A DNA stretch of 64,000 bases from Pseudomonas sp. CCC3.1 (lineage in GTDB: Bacteria > Pseudomonadota > Gammaproteobacteria > Pseudomonadales > Pseudomonadaceae): assembly GCF_034347405.1 (NCBI RefSeq), contig NZ_CP133778.1, positions 2,976,001 to 3,040,000 on the forward strand, read 5' to 3'. The translations under genes were made by a program, and so were the position numbers. Of this stretch, positions 63,439 to 64,000 are shown one piece after another; position 1 is the first letter of the stretch; each line of letters starts with the position of its first letter. The notes under the pieces were generated by a model. The model was not told the origin of the DNA. It was given only the letters and a program-made list of their open reading frames with translations, and ran no database searches.

Positions 63439-64000
63439 TTGATCTCTACAGCTAACATCACGATGCAGTTCGGCGCAAAGCCGCTATTCGAGAACGTTTC
63501 AGTAAAATTTGGCGCAGGTAACCGTTATGGTTTGATCGGTGCCAACGGCTGCGGCAAGTCTACTTTCATGAAAATCCTCGGCAGCGACCTTGAACCGTCC
63601 GGCGGTCAGGTCATGCTGGAGCCGAACGTGCGTCTGGGTAAGTTGCGCCAGGATCAGTTCGCTTACGAAGAATTCACCGTGATCGATACCGTGATCATGG
63701 GCCACGAAGAGTTGTGGAAGGTCAAGGCTGAGCGCGATCGTATCTATTCGCTGCCAGAAATGACTGAAGAGGACGGCATGGCCGTTGCCGAACTCGAAAC
63801 CGAGTTCGCTGAAATGGACGGCTACACCGCTGAATCCCGTGCAGGCGAGTTGCTTCTGGGTCTGGGTATTGGCATTGAGCAACACAACGGCCCGATGAGC
63901 GAAGTATCGCCCGGCTGGAAATTGCGTGTTCTGCTGGCTCAGGCATTGTTCTCCGATCCTGAAGTGCTGCTGCTCGACGAACCGACCAACCACTTGGACA
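63439..64000 (+). CDS. ybiT: ABC-F family ATPase YbiT-like, 3' truncated by window edge
   Basis: The visible 187 residues begin at TTG 63439, with AGG eight bases upstream (MISTANITMQFGAKPLFENV). They match the E. coli YbiT N-terminus as I recall it, residue for residue over long stretches. Walker A is GANGCGKST, the ABC signature region reads EVSPGWKLRVLLAQALF, and Walker B is EVLLLDEPTNHLD at the edge. ABC-F proteins act on the ribosome and have no membrane domain. The gene is intact where visible and continues to the right. The 20 bp between it and the integrase remnant may be the junction of a former element. Confidence 0.9.
   Translation, partial: MISTANITMQFGAKPLFENVSVKFGAGNRYGLIGANGCGKSTFMKILGSDLEPSGGQVMLEPNVRLGKLRQDQFAYEEFTVIDTVIMGHEELWKVKAERDRIYSLPEMTEEDGMAVAELETEFAEMDGYTAESRAGELLLGLGIGIEQHNGPMSEVSPGWKLRVLLAQALFSDPEVLLLDEPTNHLD

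Noticed and set aside
1..64000. CRISPR array, tRNA or rRNA genes, complete insertion sequence
   Set aside because: No regularly spaced direct repeats, no tRNA-like cloverleaf with CCA context, no rRNA segment and no intact transposase gene were seen on reading either strand.

Overview
The window looks like a chromosomal segment of a Pseudomonas, most likely of the fluorescens/fragi side of the genus. The basis is recall of protein families rather than a database search: MexEF-OprN, CobE/CobM, Cti, NfuA, MetH, Gor, a DUF1883 protein and YbiT all read like Pseudomonas proteins, and the intergenic palindromes containing GCGAGGCAAGCTCGCTCCTACA are typical of that group. I saw no rRNA, tRNA, CRISPR array or complete insertion sequence.

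Layout. (1) 1-13.8 kb: an insecticidal-type Tc toxin locus. The TcA component is split in two (the first half runs off the left edge), followed by TcB. The TcC/Rhs effector carrier lies convergently on the other strand and has an unrecognised C-terminal payload. (2) 14.1-20.1 kb: a mexEF-oprN-type RND efflux operon preceded by a nod-box-like site and closed by a clear terminator. (3) 20.3-28.6 kb: a HEAT/TPR lipoprotein-like or membrane-anchored protein, then a five-gene minus-strand signalling operon (triple-receiver hybrid kinase, frameshifted cheR, cheB, receiver-kinase, single receiver) and a divergent single-domain receiver. (4) 28.6-39.3 kb: cobE-cobM, nfuA, cti, metH, gor and galU. (5) 39.6-42.3 kb: small envelope and hypothetical genes, a decayed cytochrome c, DUF1883, a 58-residue GTG-start gene and alkB. 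(6) 42.3-45.1 kb: modABC, with a ModE-like palindrome and a 135-bp MITE-like element upstream. (7) 45.1-56.9 kb: wzz, a LysR regulator, surE, a zinc-type hemB, an arsR-dehydrogenase pair, a YbaK-type deacylase, pgm, ecotin, a PQQ-type sugar dehydrogenase, small hypotheticals and hdeA. (8) 57.2-60.9 kb: a zinc alcohol dehydrogenase, a tetR/HPP divergent pair with twin operators, and a DUF2798/LysR divergent pair. (9) 60.9-64 kb: a gene-poor AT-richer stretch, a PAS-GGDEF cyclase, a tyrosine-recombinase remnant and the start of ybiT.

How the genes work together. Several genes are consistent with life in contact with animals or their guts: Tc toxin, ecotin (inhibits host serine proteases), HdeA (acid chaperone), Wzz (O-antigen length) and an RND pump. 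That ecological reading is inference. The genes most worth follow-up are the TcC tail, the broken cheR, the modA upstream insertion, the cysteine-rich HemB and the integrase scar beside ybiT.
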